Assembly (NCBI RefSeq): GCF_030272615.1
Contig: NC_081410.1
Coordinates: 253,193,533-253,257,532, forward strand
Length of the DNA stretch: 64,000 nt
DNA from: Cryptomeria japonica
Taxonomy: Eukaryota; Streptophyta; Pinopsida; Cupressales; Cupressaceae
Reading direction: 5' to 3'
A program made the position numbers and the translations under genes. Of the stretch, positions 11,480 through 23,460 are shown one piece after another. Position 1 is the stretch's first letter; each line of letters begins with the position of its first letter. Under the pieces are notes generated by a model. It saw only the letters and a list, made by a program, of their open reading frames with translations, was not told where the DNA came from and did no database searches.

Positions 11480-12440
11480 AAGACAAAATGTGTTTAGACA
11501 AGGAGCAATATTTTAGAAGCTCAAGAACAAGCCAATTATTGTTTTCTATCAATGATTGAGTCAAAGAATTATGAAGAAGCTAGTAAAGATGAGAGTTGGG
11601 TAAAATCTATGGAAGAAGAACTAAATTAGAATTATAAGAACAAGACTTGGGAATTGGTACCTAGACCATTGGAAAAGAATTTGATAGGAACTAAATGGGT
11701 GTTTAGGAACAAGCTAAATAAGAAAGGATAAATTATAAGGAACAAAACAAGACTAGTATGTGAAGGATACTCTCAGGTGGAAGGCATAGACTTTGAATAA
11801 AATTTTTCTCTAGTAGCAAGGGTGGAAGCTATTTGTATGTTTCTTGTATTTTCTACTTACAAGAGCTTTAAATTTTATCAGATGGATGTCAAATCAACAT
11901 TTTTGAATGGAGATCTGGAAGAAGATGTAAATATTGGGCAACTAGATGGATTTAGACTAATAGAAGAAACAGATATGGTGTGAAGACTCAAGAAAGTATT
12001 GTATGGACTCAAATAGGTACATAGAGCCTAGTATGCAAGATTAGACATGTATTTGTTTCAACAAAATTTTAGAAAAAGGAACAATAGACATTAACCTTTA
12101 TTTCAAAATTGATGGAGATAAGTTGTTGATTGTTATAGTTTATGTGAATGACAATATATTTGGAGAAAATGATAATTTATGCAAAGAGTTTTCTAAAGAG
12201 ATGCAAAAGGAATTTGAAATGTCAATGATTGGTGAGTTATCTTTCTTTCTTGGGTTACAAGTTATTTAATCTAAAGATGGAATTTTTATCTCATAAAGAA
12301 AGTATGTGAAAGAGATGTTGAATAAATTTGGTTTTGATGATTGTAAATCGATTACAACTCCTTTAACTATTGGATGTAAGTTGAGAAAAGATGACGAGTC
12401 TTCGGATGCTGAACAAAAGAAGTACAAGTCAATGTTTGGT
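11480..12440 (+). pseudogene. Copia-D reverse transcriptase remnant
   Basis: The RVT_2 landmarks ELVPRPLEKNLIGTKWVF (about 11650-11705), [13 protein letters not shown] (about 11875-11915) and the catalytic loop (about 12135-12165) are all present in order. The catalytic loop reads YVND instead of YVDD, so one metal-binding Asp is lost. At least five in-frame stops interrupt it. Near 12432 the sequence jumps from the SMFG block directly to VARFQANLK, showing an internal deletion of roughly 15-20 codons compared with the family. Confidence 0.85.
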
Positions 12441-13015
12441 GGCTAGATTTCAGGCAAATCTGAAGGTGACACATGAGAGAGTTGTGAAAATAATTTTCAT
12501 ATATTTAAAAGGTATTGTTGACTTTGGTACAAAAAAGGTGGAGATTACATGATGAAAGCTTATATTAATGCAGATTGGGTTGTAAGTGTTGATGACCAGA
12601 AGAGTACTAGTGATGGTGCTTTGTTTATAGGAGACAGATTGGTCTCGTGGCTCGGTAAGAAACAAGATTCAGTTTCCCTATCTACTAATGAAGCATAGTA
12701 TATTATAACAACATCTTGTTGTACTCGAGTAATATGGATGAGATAGAATCTTAAAAATATCAAGGTAACATATGATGAAGCAATTCCTATTATGTGTGAC
12801 AATACCAGTGCAATAAATATTTCAAAAAATCTAGCTATGCATTCTCGAACAAAGCATATTTCAATCAAATATCACTACTTAAGGGAGAAGGTTGCTGAGA
12901 AGGAAGTTTGACTGGAGTACATTTCTACAAAAGAGTAGGTTGCAGATATTTTCACCAAGTCATTGCCAAAGGATACATTTAAGTTTCTTTGAGAGAAGCT
13001 TGGGGTTATTGCCCC
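12440..13015 (+). pseudogene. Copia-D RNase H remnant
   Basis: Recognisable blocks are INADWVVSVDDQKSTSDGA (about 12570-12625), DNTSAINISKN (about 12795-12830), SRTKHISIKYHYLREK (about 12845-12890) and TKSLPKDTFKFL (about 12955-12990). Several CAG/CGA-type codons have become stops. The frame ends with GVIAPPLSQ-like sequence at about 13030, as in the related Copia-1. The 13016-13302 stretch after it is the normal non-coding spacer up to the PPT. Confidence 0.85.
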
Positions 13016-13302
13016 TCCTCTTAGCCAGGTGCATTATAGTGATGCATCTTTCTAGAGGGATCTTTCATACCTATTTCTTTTCTTTGATTGATGTTGTGGC
13101 TACTCTTAGGGGGATCAGTGGTGTGTGTAGTGTTGTTGTGGCCTTTGACCTTGATGGAAAAGGAGGAGAGATAAAGAGAGAATTTTTTGTTTTTGGGGGA
13201 GAGACAGAGTTAGAGAAATTTGAAAGAAAAAGAGTAGTGTTTGTAGTATTGTTGAGAGAGCAGTATTGTTTTATAGATTAGTCAAGTGTTGCCATCAATG
13301 AC

Positions 13303-13311
13303 AAAGGGGGA
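13303..13311 (+). other. Polypurine tract of Copia-D
   Basis: AAAGGGGGA after 'gccatcaatgac', the same context as the PPTs of Copia-1 and Copia-C. It lies about 15 bp before the inferred LTR start. Confidence 0.75.
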
Positions 13312-13325
13312 TTTTTTTGGAAGAA

Positions 13326-14502
13326 TGTGTTGTTGTGGTTGTTATTGATCTCAAACGTGTTGTTCTAGATAGTTGCTAGTCAAAAATGTCTGTGGTGCAA
13401 AGATATTTTGTCATGTTGATGTTGCAATTGTTCTATTGGTTGTTCTAAAAGTGTTCAGGTCCAGAAAGTGTTGTTGACATTTTTTGATGTTATCTTATTT
13501 CGTTATGGTTTTGGTATCATGGATATGTTGGTTTTGTAGTCCAAAAATATCTTTGTGTTCTTTAGAAGTTGCAGTATATTTCATAGCAGGTTGTGATATT
13601 ATATGCTAGACCTATCTTTGGGTCCGAAATATGTTTTGTGGAAGGTAATTTGATGTGTTAGAGGCCTCATTGTAGCGTGTGGAGATCCGAAGTAGAATTA
13701 TTTGCATTGGGGAATACATTTTAATTGTTAATTTTTTTGTATGTGTAGCACATTGATATGTTGTTGGTTATGTTCTAATGATTGCAAATAAGTGAATTAA
13801 TCTTTGGAAGATGTGTTTTGGTCCCCTATTTCTTCTAGAGTGGATCAATGTGTGTGTCTTTGGTCTAGAAGGTATATTTTGGTTTAGGTCGACTTAGCTC
13901 AAGATTTGATGATCTATCTTGTATATAAGGAATGGATGTGATTGAGTTAAGTACGAAATGAAGTGTTGAGTGTTGAGAGAGTGGGAAGAATGGTGTAGAG
14001 AATGTGAAAGGAAGTGTGCAATATTCAGTGAAGAGCGGAGAAGAAGAGTTATTTTCGAATGATATGCAAGCTATTTTGAGACTGTGGTAGATGTATGCAA
14101 CATAGTGTTGATAGTTGAGGTCTAAGTTGTGTTTGTTGATGTTGCTCACTTGATGCAGAATTCAAGGATAGCTTCATGATCAGGAGATCCTTCTTTTCAG
14201 ATCATTATTGTATCTTGTGTTGTTGTAGTTAGCTTCACATTTTGCAAGCCCTCTTTTGTATCTTGCCCCAAGAACATTTAGCCTTGGTTTGCAAGTTCAA
14301 AGCAGTGATCTCTTTTCATTATAATGTGATATACATAGTAGATATATTTTGTGGCTAGGTGCTCACCGTGGTTTTTCCTTGTTTGGGTTTTCCACATAGA
14401 AAATCTTGGTGTTCATGTGTTGTTGATTAATTGTTTATGTGTTGCATTGAATTTCTATTAGATTGATCCATTACCCCTCTCAGTCCTACCTTGGGTTCAA
14501 CA
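13326..14502 (+). repeat. 3' LTR of Copia-D
   Basis: About 1177 bp from TGTGTTGTTGTGG to GGGTTCAACA, bounded on the left by the PPT. It has a degenerate ACGTGGAAACCC-type box (reverse sense) near 14365-14400 and a C-tract box ACCCCTCTCAGT at about 14472-14483. The partner LTR is missing, so both ends are inferred from TG..CA and the conserved boxes. Confidence 0.7.
13919..13930 (+). promoter_or_regulatory. TATA-like box in the Copia-D LTR
   Basis: TTGTATATAAGG within the LTR, about 580 bp before its end. A plausible U3 TATA element for this family; inferred from sequence and position only. Confidence 0.45.
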
Positions 14503-16551
14503 TTGGCACATCTAGAAAGGAAAATATTCTCATTCAACACTTCCTACAACATGGTGCAAAAGGGTAATTGCATTAGAGATTTCATCTTTGAAATGGTCTC
14601 TTTTCAACAGTGAAGGGAGTCTGAACTTGCCCTTCTTCTTGATTTTCAGCTAGCTGGTTGCAATTGACTCAAATACCATAATGTTTTGTTTGAAAAGTAA
14701 TTATACCTACTCTATAGATATATTTACAAATTTATCCCATTCAAGAAGCTTGAGCACTTGAGTCACAATTTCAGGTTCAATTTTGGCAAATACCGAACCA
14801 TTTGAAGTTCGAATTTAAATGGGACTCAGGGTGGTAATGGTTGGAACAAGAAAAAATTAACCTAGGGCATGGAATGAAATGTGGAAAACCATCAAATTCA
14901 AGAATTTCACTTTAAATGACTTTCTTTGCGATAGTAGAGGTAGATGCTTCTCTCATTCTTCTCCAAATACCATGTATACTTACATTGCCTAACTTTGTAT
15001 CTGATATATCATCCAAACCATTCTTTATAGTAGGGGGCATGGAGGAGGAAAAGGTTTGAAATTAGTGGTATCAAAAGTAATTTATTAAAGTATTTACAAT
15101 GTTGGTTGGCAAGGGATGGCTATATACTAGAATCTCACCAAGTAGCCTTTATGGGGAAAATCCCAATTTACCACACTAGCTTGTTGACCCCTCTGGCATG
15201 TGTTGGCATTAATGTGAAAACAATAAGATGATAAGGTGATCTTGATTATATCTCCCTTGTTATACTTGGCTGGTTCACATCATTGGTTTGGTAGCTGTTC
15301 AAGCATACTCATGTGCATTATAATGGCCACTTTCATTACAGATTCTGTGTGGTCACTTGACTTGTCATACAAGTTTTTTAAAATTTGTTACAGTGCATAT
15401 TGTATCATGTTTTTGTCATCTTGCAATGGTCAGTGGATAGGTATTCAATGGATGGTTTTATCTGAATTTATATATGCTTGATATACCATGGTGTTCTTGA
15501 TATATATCTTGACTTTATTCTACACAAGGTATTCTTCTTTTGTCATTTGATGAATTTAGTATACTTGTTATTCTTAAGGTTTTGGCATCTTATGTATCCT
15601 TGTCACTAATAAAGTATTAATATCTTATCATCGTTTCATGGATAAGTCATTGATAACTTGTTATATACAAGGTAAATATGTTGTCAACAACTTAATCTAT
15701 ACAAGGCCTCCAATGGTTAAGTGATAAGGTGTCAATGACTGCAAGAAAATTGAATGCTAATCTTTGGTATACTCAAGTGGTTAGCAAGGTGATCATGTTG
15801 TTTCATTGACTATGGGTATTAAACTGTCATTCATACTATTTTGACAATGGAAATAAAATCAAATTACATATTCTTTCAAAGGTGTACACAGGCTTTACGA
15901 TGATATCAAAAAGTCATTATCATGTGTTTATCCTAAATCAAAATGAGAAACAATTTTTCTCGATGCATTCGAGTTTGTGGTTTCATTTGGAACCCTAGCT
16001 GCAAAAGCTAGGGCATGAATTGCAACAAAAACATTTCTTTCTAAGAAGATTTCAAACAGTGATATTGGTGGTTACGAAGTTGGTTATGCTTGTCCAAGGA
16101 AGGTATGTAATCGAAATTACTCTAGCTATAGGTATGCCATAAATCTTATTATGTGCTATATTTTTAGAGGTATATAATCTTCTTGAAAGGATATTTGTTG
16201 ATAAAGGATAACAATATTTGTTAAAGGTTAGTAGGTTCTTCATTTCATAGATATTATGAAAGATTTTTATTATGAATGGCTTGGTAGAAATAGTTATTTG
16301 TATAAACTGTTCTGTGAAAGGAAAAAGGAATTCATTTATTATGTAAATGGTGAATAAAATATGTTTTGGCAAACCCTAGCTCGAATATGTTTTTTTTTTT
16401 TTTAAACAACAGTTAAACATTGTTGTTAAGATTTTACCTTAGACAATTAAAAAAATTAGTTGGACTATAAAACAATCTTATATTTCTCTGTATGTTAATA
16501 CTATTTCATATGGTCCTGAAAAAAAACCCATATGGAGTAATGTTATTTTGC
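14503..16551. other. No recognisable gene; AT-rich intergenic DNA
   Basis: No frame of useful length carries a known motif. A short minus-strand stretch near 14900-15040 looks weakly coding (blocks such as GLDDISDTKLGNVSIHGIW) but has no partner and cannot be identified. A small inverted repeat CCCTAGCT...AGCTAGGG sits near 15992-16013. TGTTGGCATTAATG at about 15194 could be the start of an old copia LTR whose end might be at 17288, but no matching target-site duplication is visible. Confidence 0.4.
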
Positions 16552-16683
<132 letters not shown>

Positions 16684-17244
16684 GAAATGAGACGAGATTT
16701 TGAGAGAAGAATTTGATTATCAGTATTTTCATGATTGTATGGCATACATCTTCTTGATTAAGCAAGATGTGATTTACACTGAAACAAAGGTAAAAACTCT
16801 GTCAAACTCTTTTATTTGATGTAATGTTTTTTTCTAGTGAGGCATGCATTTTGGTACCATGCCAATGAGGCACTGTAATTGTTTTTATCATTATTAAGCT
16901 AGTGAGGTAAGTTTTGAGTGGTTTTTCTACCTCATGACGGTTTTCCACTCATGCATAATTATGTTACGTGTTGTCAATTTCATGATTGCGTGCATTGTGT
17001 TAGTTTGTTACCTATTTAGTCAGATTTGATTTTACTACAAATCCACTCAATTATAACAATTTTTATAATTGTTGTCCAAGTGTGTCAAACATATTTAACT
17101 TGTTCATTTCTTGTATAAATCTGCAAAACACACTTTCCTTGATTAATAAAGTCAAACATAGAAGTATCTGATTGCATGAGAAAATAAAATTACATTTGAA
17201 ACTATGTTTTTGAAGTAGTCCTTGTTAAAAATTTAAGTGTAGTT

Positions 17245-17288
17245 GAAACACTGATTCGCCCTCCCTTCTTAGTGTTTCCGTACTCCAA
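17245..17288 (+). repeat. Possible copia LTR 3' terminus
   Basis: The sequence GATTCGCCCTCCCTTCTTAG, then GTGTTTCCGTACTCCAACA, resembles the C-tract box and CCAACA terminus at the ends of the other copia LTRs here. No PBS follows and no TSD was found, so it is either a decayed LTR end or chance similarity. Confidence 0.35.
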
Positions 17289-19087
17289 CATAACCAACTT
17301 TAAAAAAAAACGTTCACTTCTAATTTTAAAGAGAGAGGAAAAGAAAATAAATCTTTTAACCTAACTTGTTCTTGTGCATGCTTGCAAATTTTCTTTTGCC
17401 GCAAAAACTTGAAGCTTCTTCTTGCTAGCTCCTTAAGATGAAATAAGTTTTTCAAAGTGATATCACCTTCTTAAAAAAAAGGAGCATTAAATTCATTTAA
17501 TTTTGGTGCTAGAAGCACCTTAATTCTCTTTCAAAAATCATGCCCAGTTGCATTTCCTTCACCACCAAACCAATCATTAATTCCTTGTACTTGAAAGTAC
17601 CTTGGAATGACCGATCCATGGAAGACGGGATGATGATAATTTTTTGAACTCTTGAAACATAACTATCAAGGGTACCAAGGTTTAGAAACCCTCCAATTGG
17701 CCGAGTGCAAAGACAAAACTAAGTCCAAGATATACTAAAAAGCAATGAGATGGTTGAGAGCGTTAAGAAGTTACGAAGGTTCAAAACACACCCGGTTGAC
17801 TGAAATAAAGACTCCTTAGCACACGCGACCAACAATAAGGACTAAAACACATAGAGTGGTCATGCGGTTGATGACTCTATGAAATTTTGCCCAATGAACA
17901 CTAGGTTCAAAAAATTAAAAGTTAGCCGACTAGATACAAAACTTGGACCAAGGGGTGACTAGGAACCATGACTTAGCAACAAGATAAAGGCGGGTTTCAA
18001 ATCAAAACTTGCGTTCTAAAGAGGGGATTAATTTTTATAGAAATTTAGGGTAACATAGGTCGAGTTAAATTGATTTAGTTCAGAGATACATATTGGATTT
18101 ATTGTCATTTGAAAATTTTATCTTTATTTTTAATTATTTCAATAGTTTAATTTTTCTATATAATTGTAAGGATGAAAAAATATCATTTATCTCTATATAA
18201 TAATTATAAGGGTGAAAAATGTATTACGATGACAATTTCTCTTTAATTTGTGCTTATTTTTAGACAATGTCTTGATACACGTGCATGATGAAAAATGTCA
18301 ATACTCTGATGTAAAGTCAAGCACATTTACATATATTTTACCTCATCTATATTTGCATAAGATCCTATGCTTATTAACACCCCACTTCTATACACACATG
18401 TTCCTATACACTTGATCTATCCATTTGATTATCAATAATATATTCGTTAATTCATAAACACTTTGTTTATCATGATATATTTCATCTACTTTATCCTAGA
18501 TCAAGTCCACAATCATGAAGTCATCCTCATAACTATGAACTAAAGTCACATAAATTTGATTGTCTTATTGGTCCCCTTTGCCTTTCTCACCTAATGCCAA
18601 TTGTGTGCATGCTTGTTTATGTAATTATTATGTGTTGGTATAAAAAGAGTCATTTTTTTATTTTTTTTTACAACACACACATTCAATTATCTCTCATTTT
18701 AGGAGGGTTTAGAAGGTCAATGAATAGTAACACATTTGAATGAATAGTAACACATTTGGATTTAGTGCTTAAAAATGACCAACAAGTCTAATTTCTAAAA
18801 AAATTATCTATTATTAGTCAAAAAATTTCCTTGCTAGGTTTGACATAATGAGAAATAGTGGGATTCCATCAATTTGGAGATTTTTAATAAGAGATGAATA
18901 ATTAAAAAGTAAAAATAAAACAATATAACAATGCATATGAAAGAGAAACGTGGAAACAAATTTGCGGAAGTTTTCTTAAATGTAAAATTTATATATTTTT
19001 ATTATTGATTGTATTCTATTGTATAAAAATAAAATTTAACAATTTTTTTTTTTGGGTAGGTAATAGGCCGAAGCCGCAGCATTTTGA

Positions 19088-19113
19088 ATTATTATTATTA
19101 TTATTATTATTAT
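19088..19113. repeat. (ATT)n microsatellite
   Basis: About nine ATT units, following a T-rich run and a short GC-richer patch (ggccgaagccgcagc). Confidence 0.95.
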
Positions 19114-19600
19114 GTTTGATTAGATTGACCCTAGACCTTCCCCAAAATTTAACAATTTTTGAAATATGATTAAAAGTCGCATTCTTTCATCATGTGTGTA
19201 TATATATATATATATTAAACATGAATTTCTATCTCGTCTTTTTAGAACTTAACTTTTTTGTGATTTTTTGCATAGCTTCTTTACATACCGAATTTAAAAT
19301 TTCCCTACGAACAACTCATTCCATCATCAATTATATTGAAACATGTGATAGATAGTTTGAGTTTGGGGAAAACCATAAATTTCATGATCATAATTATAAT
19401 ATAGACAATAAAAGGAATTGCCGCCATATTACATTCATAGATAATAGCCTGTGGAATTCACAAATATATTAGCCAATATCAAACATAATATGAATAGAGA
19501 ACATTAAACACAACATAATTTTTTATGCTAACAAATTTTAGGAGTCTTTTAGATTGAGCTAGAAGTTATACCATAGCATTTACATATGGGGAATAAGTTG

Positions 19601-19975
19601 TATCCATTAGAATAGATTGCATCTACATACTAAGCCAATTGAATGTGATGTACTTAATATGGTCAACATGTATACTGCTAGGACAATATTTTCCAAATCC
19701 AGGGCAGTAGATAGCTATGTAATGAAGAATGTACATAAATTAGGATAGATAGTATAAATGCAAAAATATCAATGATAAATGAAAGGCATCTTCTTGCATT
19801 TATCATTTATATTTACCCATTTATCTTATCTATTCTATTTTATGTACATTCTTCATTACATAATTATCTACTCGCTTTGTTTTGGAAAATATTGTCTTAG
19901 CAGTATACATGTTGACCATATTATACATCACATTCAATTGGTGTAGTACATAATTGAAATATTTTCTAATGGATA
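19601..19975. repeat. Foldback / MITE-like inverted repeat
   Basis: Two long arms are inverted copies of each other. The left arm (about 19601-19788) contains CCAATTGAATGTGATGTA, TATGGTCAACATGTATACTG and AATGAAGAATGTACATAA. The right arm (about 19795-19975) contains their reverse complements in mirrored order. The outer ends are TATCCATTAGAA and TTCTAATGGATA. A transcript would fold into a ~180-bp imperfect stem with a very short loop. The size and lack of coding sequence fit a non-autonomous foldback DNA element. A clear TSD was not found. Confidence 0.8.
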
Positions 19976-20053
19976 GGTTAACATATATAAATTACTATAT
20001 TTAACAAATTCATTAATATGAACTCACCTCAATAGCATTCCTAACCAATCATA

Positions 20054-20290
20054 TCATCTATTTGGAAACAACAATGGGAAAGCCATATAAAGTAACTCAT
20101 CTAAGACATAATCATTCACTGTGGATGCTCCAATTCTTGGACAATCAATTAGTGATCCTAGACGTACATTAGGGTTATTTAAATAAGCATGAATTAGTTC
20201 CATGTCTCTTGAGGCATTTGGTGGTCTAGAGGCTACTAATTTCATGTGGTCAACAATTTTTCTTTTATCCATCTCTATTTTTTGATCCAC
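20054..20290 (-). CDS. Unidentified 78-codon ORF, possible exon remnant
   Basis: The predicted peptide (for example IHAYLNNPNVRLGSLIDCPR and DELLYMAFPLLFPNR) has balanced composition unlike the surrounding AT-rich DNA. I do not recognise it. On the minus strand the frame ends at a TGA, and about 35 bases further on there is a consensus-like splice donor, GAG|GTGAGT, so it may be the end of a decayed exon. It has no neighbours that would suggest a role. It may equally be chance. Confidence 0.25.
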   Translation of the reverse strand: MDQKIEMDKRKIVDHMKLVASRPPNASRDMELIHAYLNNPNVRLGSLIDCPRIGASTVNDYVLDELLYMAFPLLFPNR

Positions 20291-21839
20291 ACATACATAA
20301 AGAGTTATTCATTTGCATTAGAACCAAATCCACATGGAAAAAGTTCAATTGGTTAAATTTTTTTTCATTCAAATTGGATGTAATTTTATTAAGAACATTT
20401 TCATCAATTTGAAAATCTCTATAATTTGTAAATATTATTTTTTAATATTTAAGTGATTTCTATACTCTCTATATATTGATTTTAAAATTATAATTTATTT
20501 CTCATTAACCAAAATTTCAAACAACAATAATGAGTATATATTTCATTTGATGTAGAAAAATATTAATTTTTTGTTTTACTTCTCATGAAACTATGGCATG
20601 TCCTTTATATTTATGTTGACATCTAGTTGCACATGCAATTTGAAAGATTGGGCTTAGATATGCTAATAATATTTTCTAAACTAGTGTTAAGTCTTCATGT
20701 TGTGGTTGTGGACTAGGATCCATGTTATTTAATGCTAAAAATTAGTGTACATTCTTCTGTTGTTGAAATCTAACACAAACATGACTTTCAAGCTTGCAAG
20801 AAATCATCATTGTAGGGTAACTTTCTTGATAAATATAACACATTCTCAGTGAAACATGACTATGTAGTCCATGTCAATATTATTTGTGATTTTTTCAAAT
20901 CAATCTTGATATTTTTTTTTGTGATTAAGACAACCTTCATTTTTTCAATTTTATTCAAAAAAATTAACCTCACCTTTATAAAGAGATTGATTATTTTTTG
21001 AACTAGTTTACAATTATGTTCTTTTAGTTGTCTTTTTGTTGGATTGGTTGATCTAAAAGTATATCTCTTTGCAATCTTCTTCTTAATCCATATTTCTCCT
21101 ATTGAAATATTTTTAGAGAATTATCTTATCTACAAGTTGTTTCATTTTTTCATCCATATCTTCAATTATCATACGTGTCAAACATTACCAAATATTTCTC
21201 TATCATTTTTATTGCAATGATTTTGTCACTTCCTCTCTTTGAGCATTTGTCATTTATTCACAATGTCGTGTCATAAAATTTAAGGTATATTATCTATGAT
21301 ATTCTCTTCGTTTCTTTTCAATTTAAAATTTAATCTTGGATGAGACATATGTACAAAATTTGAATAAATTATAAGTAACTTAAAATATATTTTAATAATA
21401 AATCATAAAAATTTAAATGTTTAAATAATTAAAATTAAATTTTACATAATAGTGATTAATAATTACATAGTAATTTTATGGCATCTATAAATAAATAAAT
21501 AAAATATAGATTTTATATATGATCCAAATTCTTTATTTAGATAGAAACATATAAAATATCTATTTTTTCTAAATTATCAATACTAAGGTTATGTATTATT
21601 GCTTTTTAAATTTAATAATTCTTACTTTGATTGCACCCATACATGTTGGTATACAAATGATGTAGGTTGCAAAGGTAAAAAAACCCTTCGATGGTAGTTT
21701 TTTGATGAGACAAGGCTTTTGTCTCAATGATGATACTTTTTGTTGTAAGATGGCAATTCGACAAAACCATCTTCTTGCTTCATCAGGATTCATTTTTATA
21801 CCGATAAAATTCATCTTTGGTGTAGTGATCGTCATGTCT
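20291..21839. other. AT-rich stretch without a recognisable gene
   Basis: Mostly A/T-rich with many stops in all frames. A short hairpin GAGACAA-ggctt-TTGTCTC lies near 21710-21728. Base composition becomes more balanced after about 21640, where the long LTR of the next element may begin; its exact start could not be fixed. Confidence 0.4.
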
Positions 21840-21975
21840 TGGCGACAAGCAGTTTGTGTCGAGTGGGCCCTCCTTATCGTGCACTTTGACGTCTAGCTGG
21901 CAGTTGTGTATTGGTCCATCAAGATGATGATGTATGCATGTGGGATCCCATGGTGTGTTTAAGTGAAGGAAAGAG

Positions 21976-22751
21976 TGTTAGGATTAATGATAGTCTCAAA
22001 GACACTGAGAGGGGGGGTGAATCAATGTCTAACCGGTTAACAGAATTTTTAAACTTATTAAGAACTTTGCATCCCAAAATAGTGTACCAGTAAATAAGAA
22101 TTAATGCAGTAAATAAGAATATCAGAGACAGCATAGAGAACACACCATAACACAAGATATTTAACGAACCCGGTGTGGGAAAAACCTCAGTGGGATTTGT
22201 GACCCACAATATTCACACTGGCCAATGAATAAATATTACTTACAATGAGGGGCCTGCACATGCAGGAAGGCCAACTGCCTAGAGCTCACTGCTCAATAAG
22301 AAACACACTGTCTACAAAAGTGGATTATGAAATCCAATACAATGTACTACTTCAAATCAGCATCAACTATGCCAGGTTTAGTACTGGTTTAAGCTCAGTC
22401 TATAACCAAATCCTTATACAAAATTTTCTCTCTCCTCTATACCTTACATTCATTCACTCATACATTTGACTTACAAGATCTCATACATATATGAGTCTTT
22501 TACAATGTACCATGTTGTCTTTACAAAAGATAATTACATTAAAATACAATAAACAAAAGTTTATTCCTTGTCAGCTGGCATGCCGATATGCATTGTTGCT
22601 GCTGCTGGTGAAGTGCCTGCCTGTGTATGTAGAAGTCTATTGCCAGTGTTGGTAACTGCCGGTGGCTTACTAGATGAATGCCTGTTGGTTGCCAGAAGGT
22701 TGCCATCAATGACAACATCAACTATTCTCATAAGAGTATAGAATGCCAACA
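21976..22751 (-). mobile_element. Solo copia LTR inside LTR A
   Basis: 776 bp running from TGTTAGGATTAATGATAG to ATGCCAACA on the plus strand. It is flanked by perfect 5-bp repeats AAGAG at 21971-21975 and 22752-22756. The G-tract box GAGAGGGGGGGTGAATC is at 22007 and a degenerate GTGGGAAAAACC box follows near 22175. Reverse orientation is inferred from those boxes. There is no internal region, so it is a solo LTR, the usual product of recombination between the two LTRs of one element. Short open frames inside it are not genes. Confidence 0.9.
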
Positions 22752-22756
22752 AAGAG

Positions 22757-23460
22757 ACCTTGCAGGATAACAAAGTCGGAGGCAAATGGTATATCTCGTT
22801 ACCTTGCACTGTAGAAGGCCAGGGTGATATAACTGTGGGCTAACAAGGATATAGGTTAGAGATCACTCCTGCTATCTTGTAGCAAGATGGACCGCGACAA
22901 AAATATCTTGCAAGATAACACAACAGTAAAGCATGAGGCTCCTCACCATCCCACATCACTGATAACCAAAGCAAATTGGTCCTGCGAGATAAGAAATAGA
23001 TGGAAGGATAGAGGATCCCTACTATCCTACGTCGTCAAACCATGAGAAGCGATGGTCATGCAGGGTAGCACAAGGAGAAGCAAAACATGTCTCCCATCGT
23101 CCCACATTATATAATGTCAAGGATGAAAAGTCATGCAGGGTAAGTAAGAACAAAGTAAATGATATCCTTGCTATCCGGTGGCTGGGAAGTATAGACAAAA
23201 AGGAGTCTGCGGGGCATCAAGAAGCAAGGTGGTTAATACATCCTGCTAAACCACATGAGTAAAATAAACTTGAAGATGACCTTGAGGGACAACACAAGTG
23301 AAGGAGATATCATCCCTGCTATGCCAAAATGCCAATAATCAAAGGATGGAACTTTTACAGGGCAAGACAAATTAAAAATAGTGCATCCCGCCAACCTACA
23401 CGAGGAAAAGGGGTTTGAGAATGATGATGTGGGGTAGTGAGGAGAAAGGAATTAATGGCC
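22757..23460. repeat. Degenerate ~70-80-bp repeats within LTR A
   Basis: A recurring pattern of 'tgcagggtaag/ tgcaggataac' followed by 'atcc(c/t)tgctatcc(t/c)ac' occurs about eight times (for example near 22768, 22905, 23065, 23140, 23355). The inverse sense also appears (cccac / gtggg). The same words recur in LTR B at 26640-27240. They look like expanded U3 repeats of this LTR family. Confidence 0.55.

Larger units (their letters stand above)
10220..14502 (+). mobile_element. Copia-D: 5'-truncated, decayed Ty1/copia element
   Basis: A plus-strand copia remnant starting within the GAG-pre-integrase region (about 10220). It continues through integrase, RT and RNase H to a polypurine tract and one 3' LTR. 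No gag, PBS or 5' LTR is recognisable in the 300 bp upstream (9921-10219), so the left part was lost. The coding part carries many in-frame stops and several frameshifts plus an internal deletion, which makes it older than Copia-1. No TSD can be tested because one end is missing. Confidence 0.88.

Noticed and set aside
12892-13281. A 129-codon plus-strand ORF at the end of Copia-D
   Set aside because: It overlaps the RNase H C-terminus in another frame and the non-coding spacer; no recognised protein.
14503-14515. TTGGCACATCTAG after the Copia-D LTR as a PBS
   Set aside because: Too different from TGGTATCAGAGC, and no gag follows; the upstream PPT shows this is the 3' LTR.
22245-22809. Short ORFs within and just after 21976-22751
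   Set aside because: The region is a solo LTR with a perfect TSD; the ORFs have no motif.
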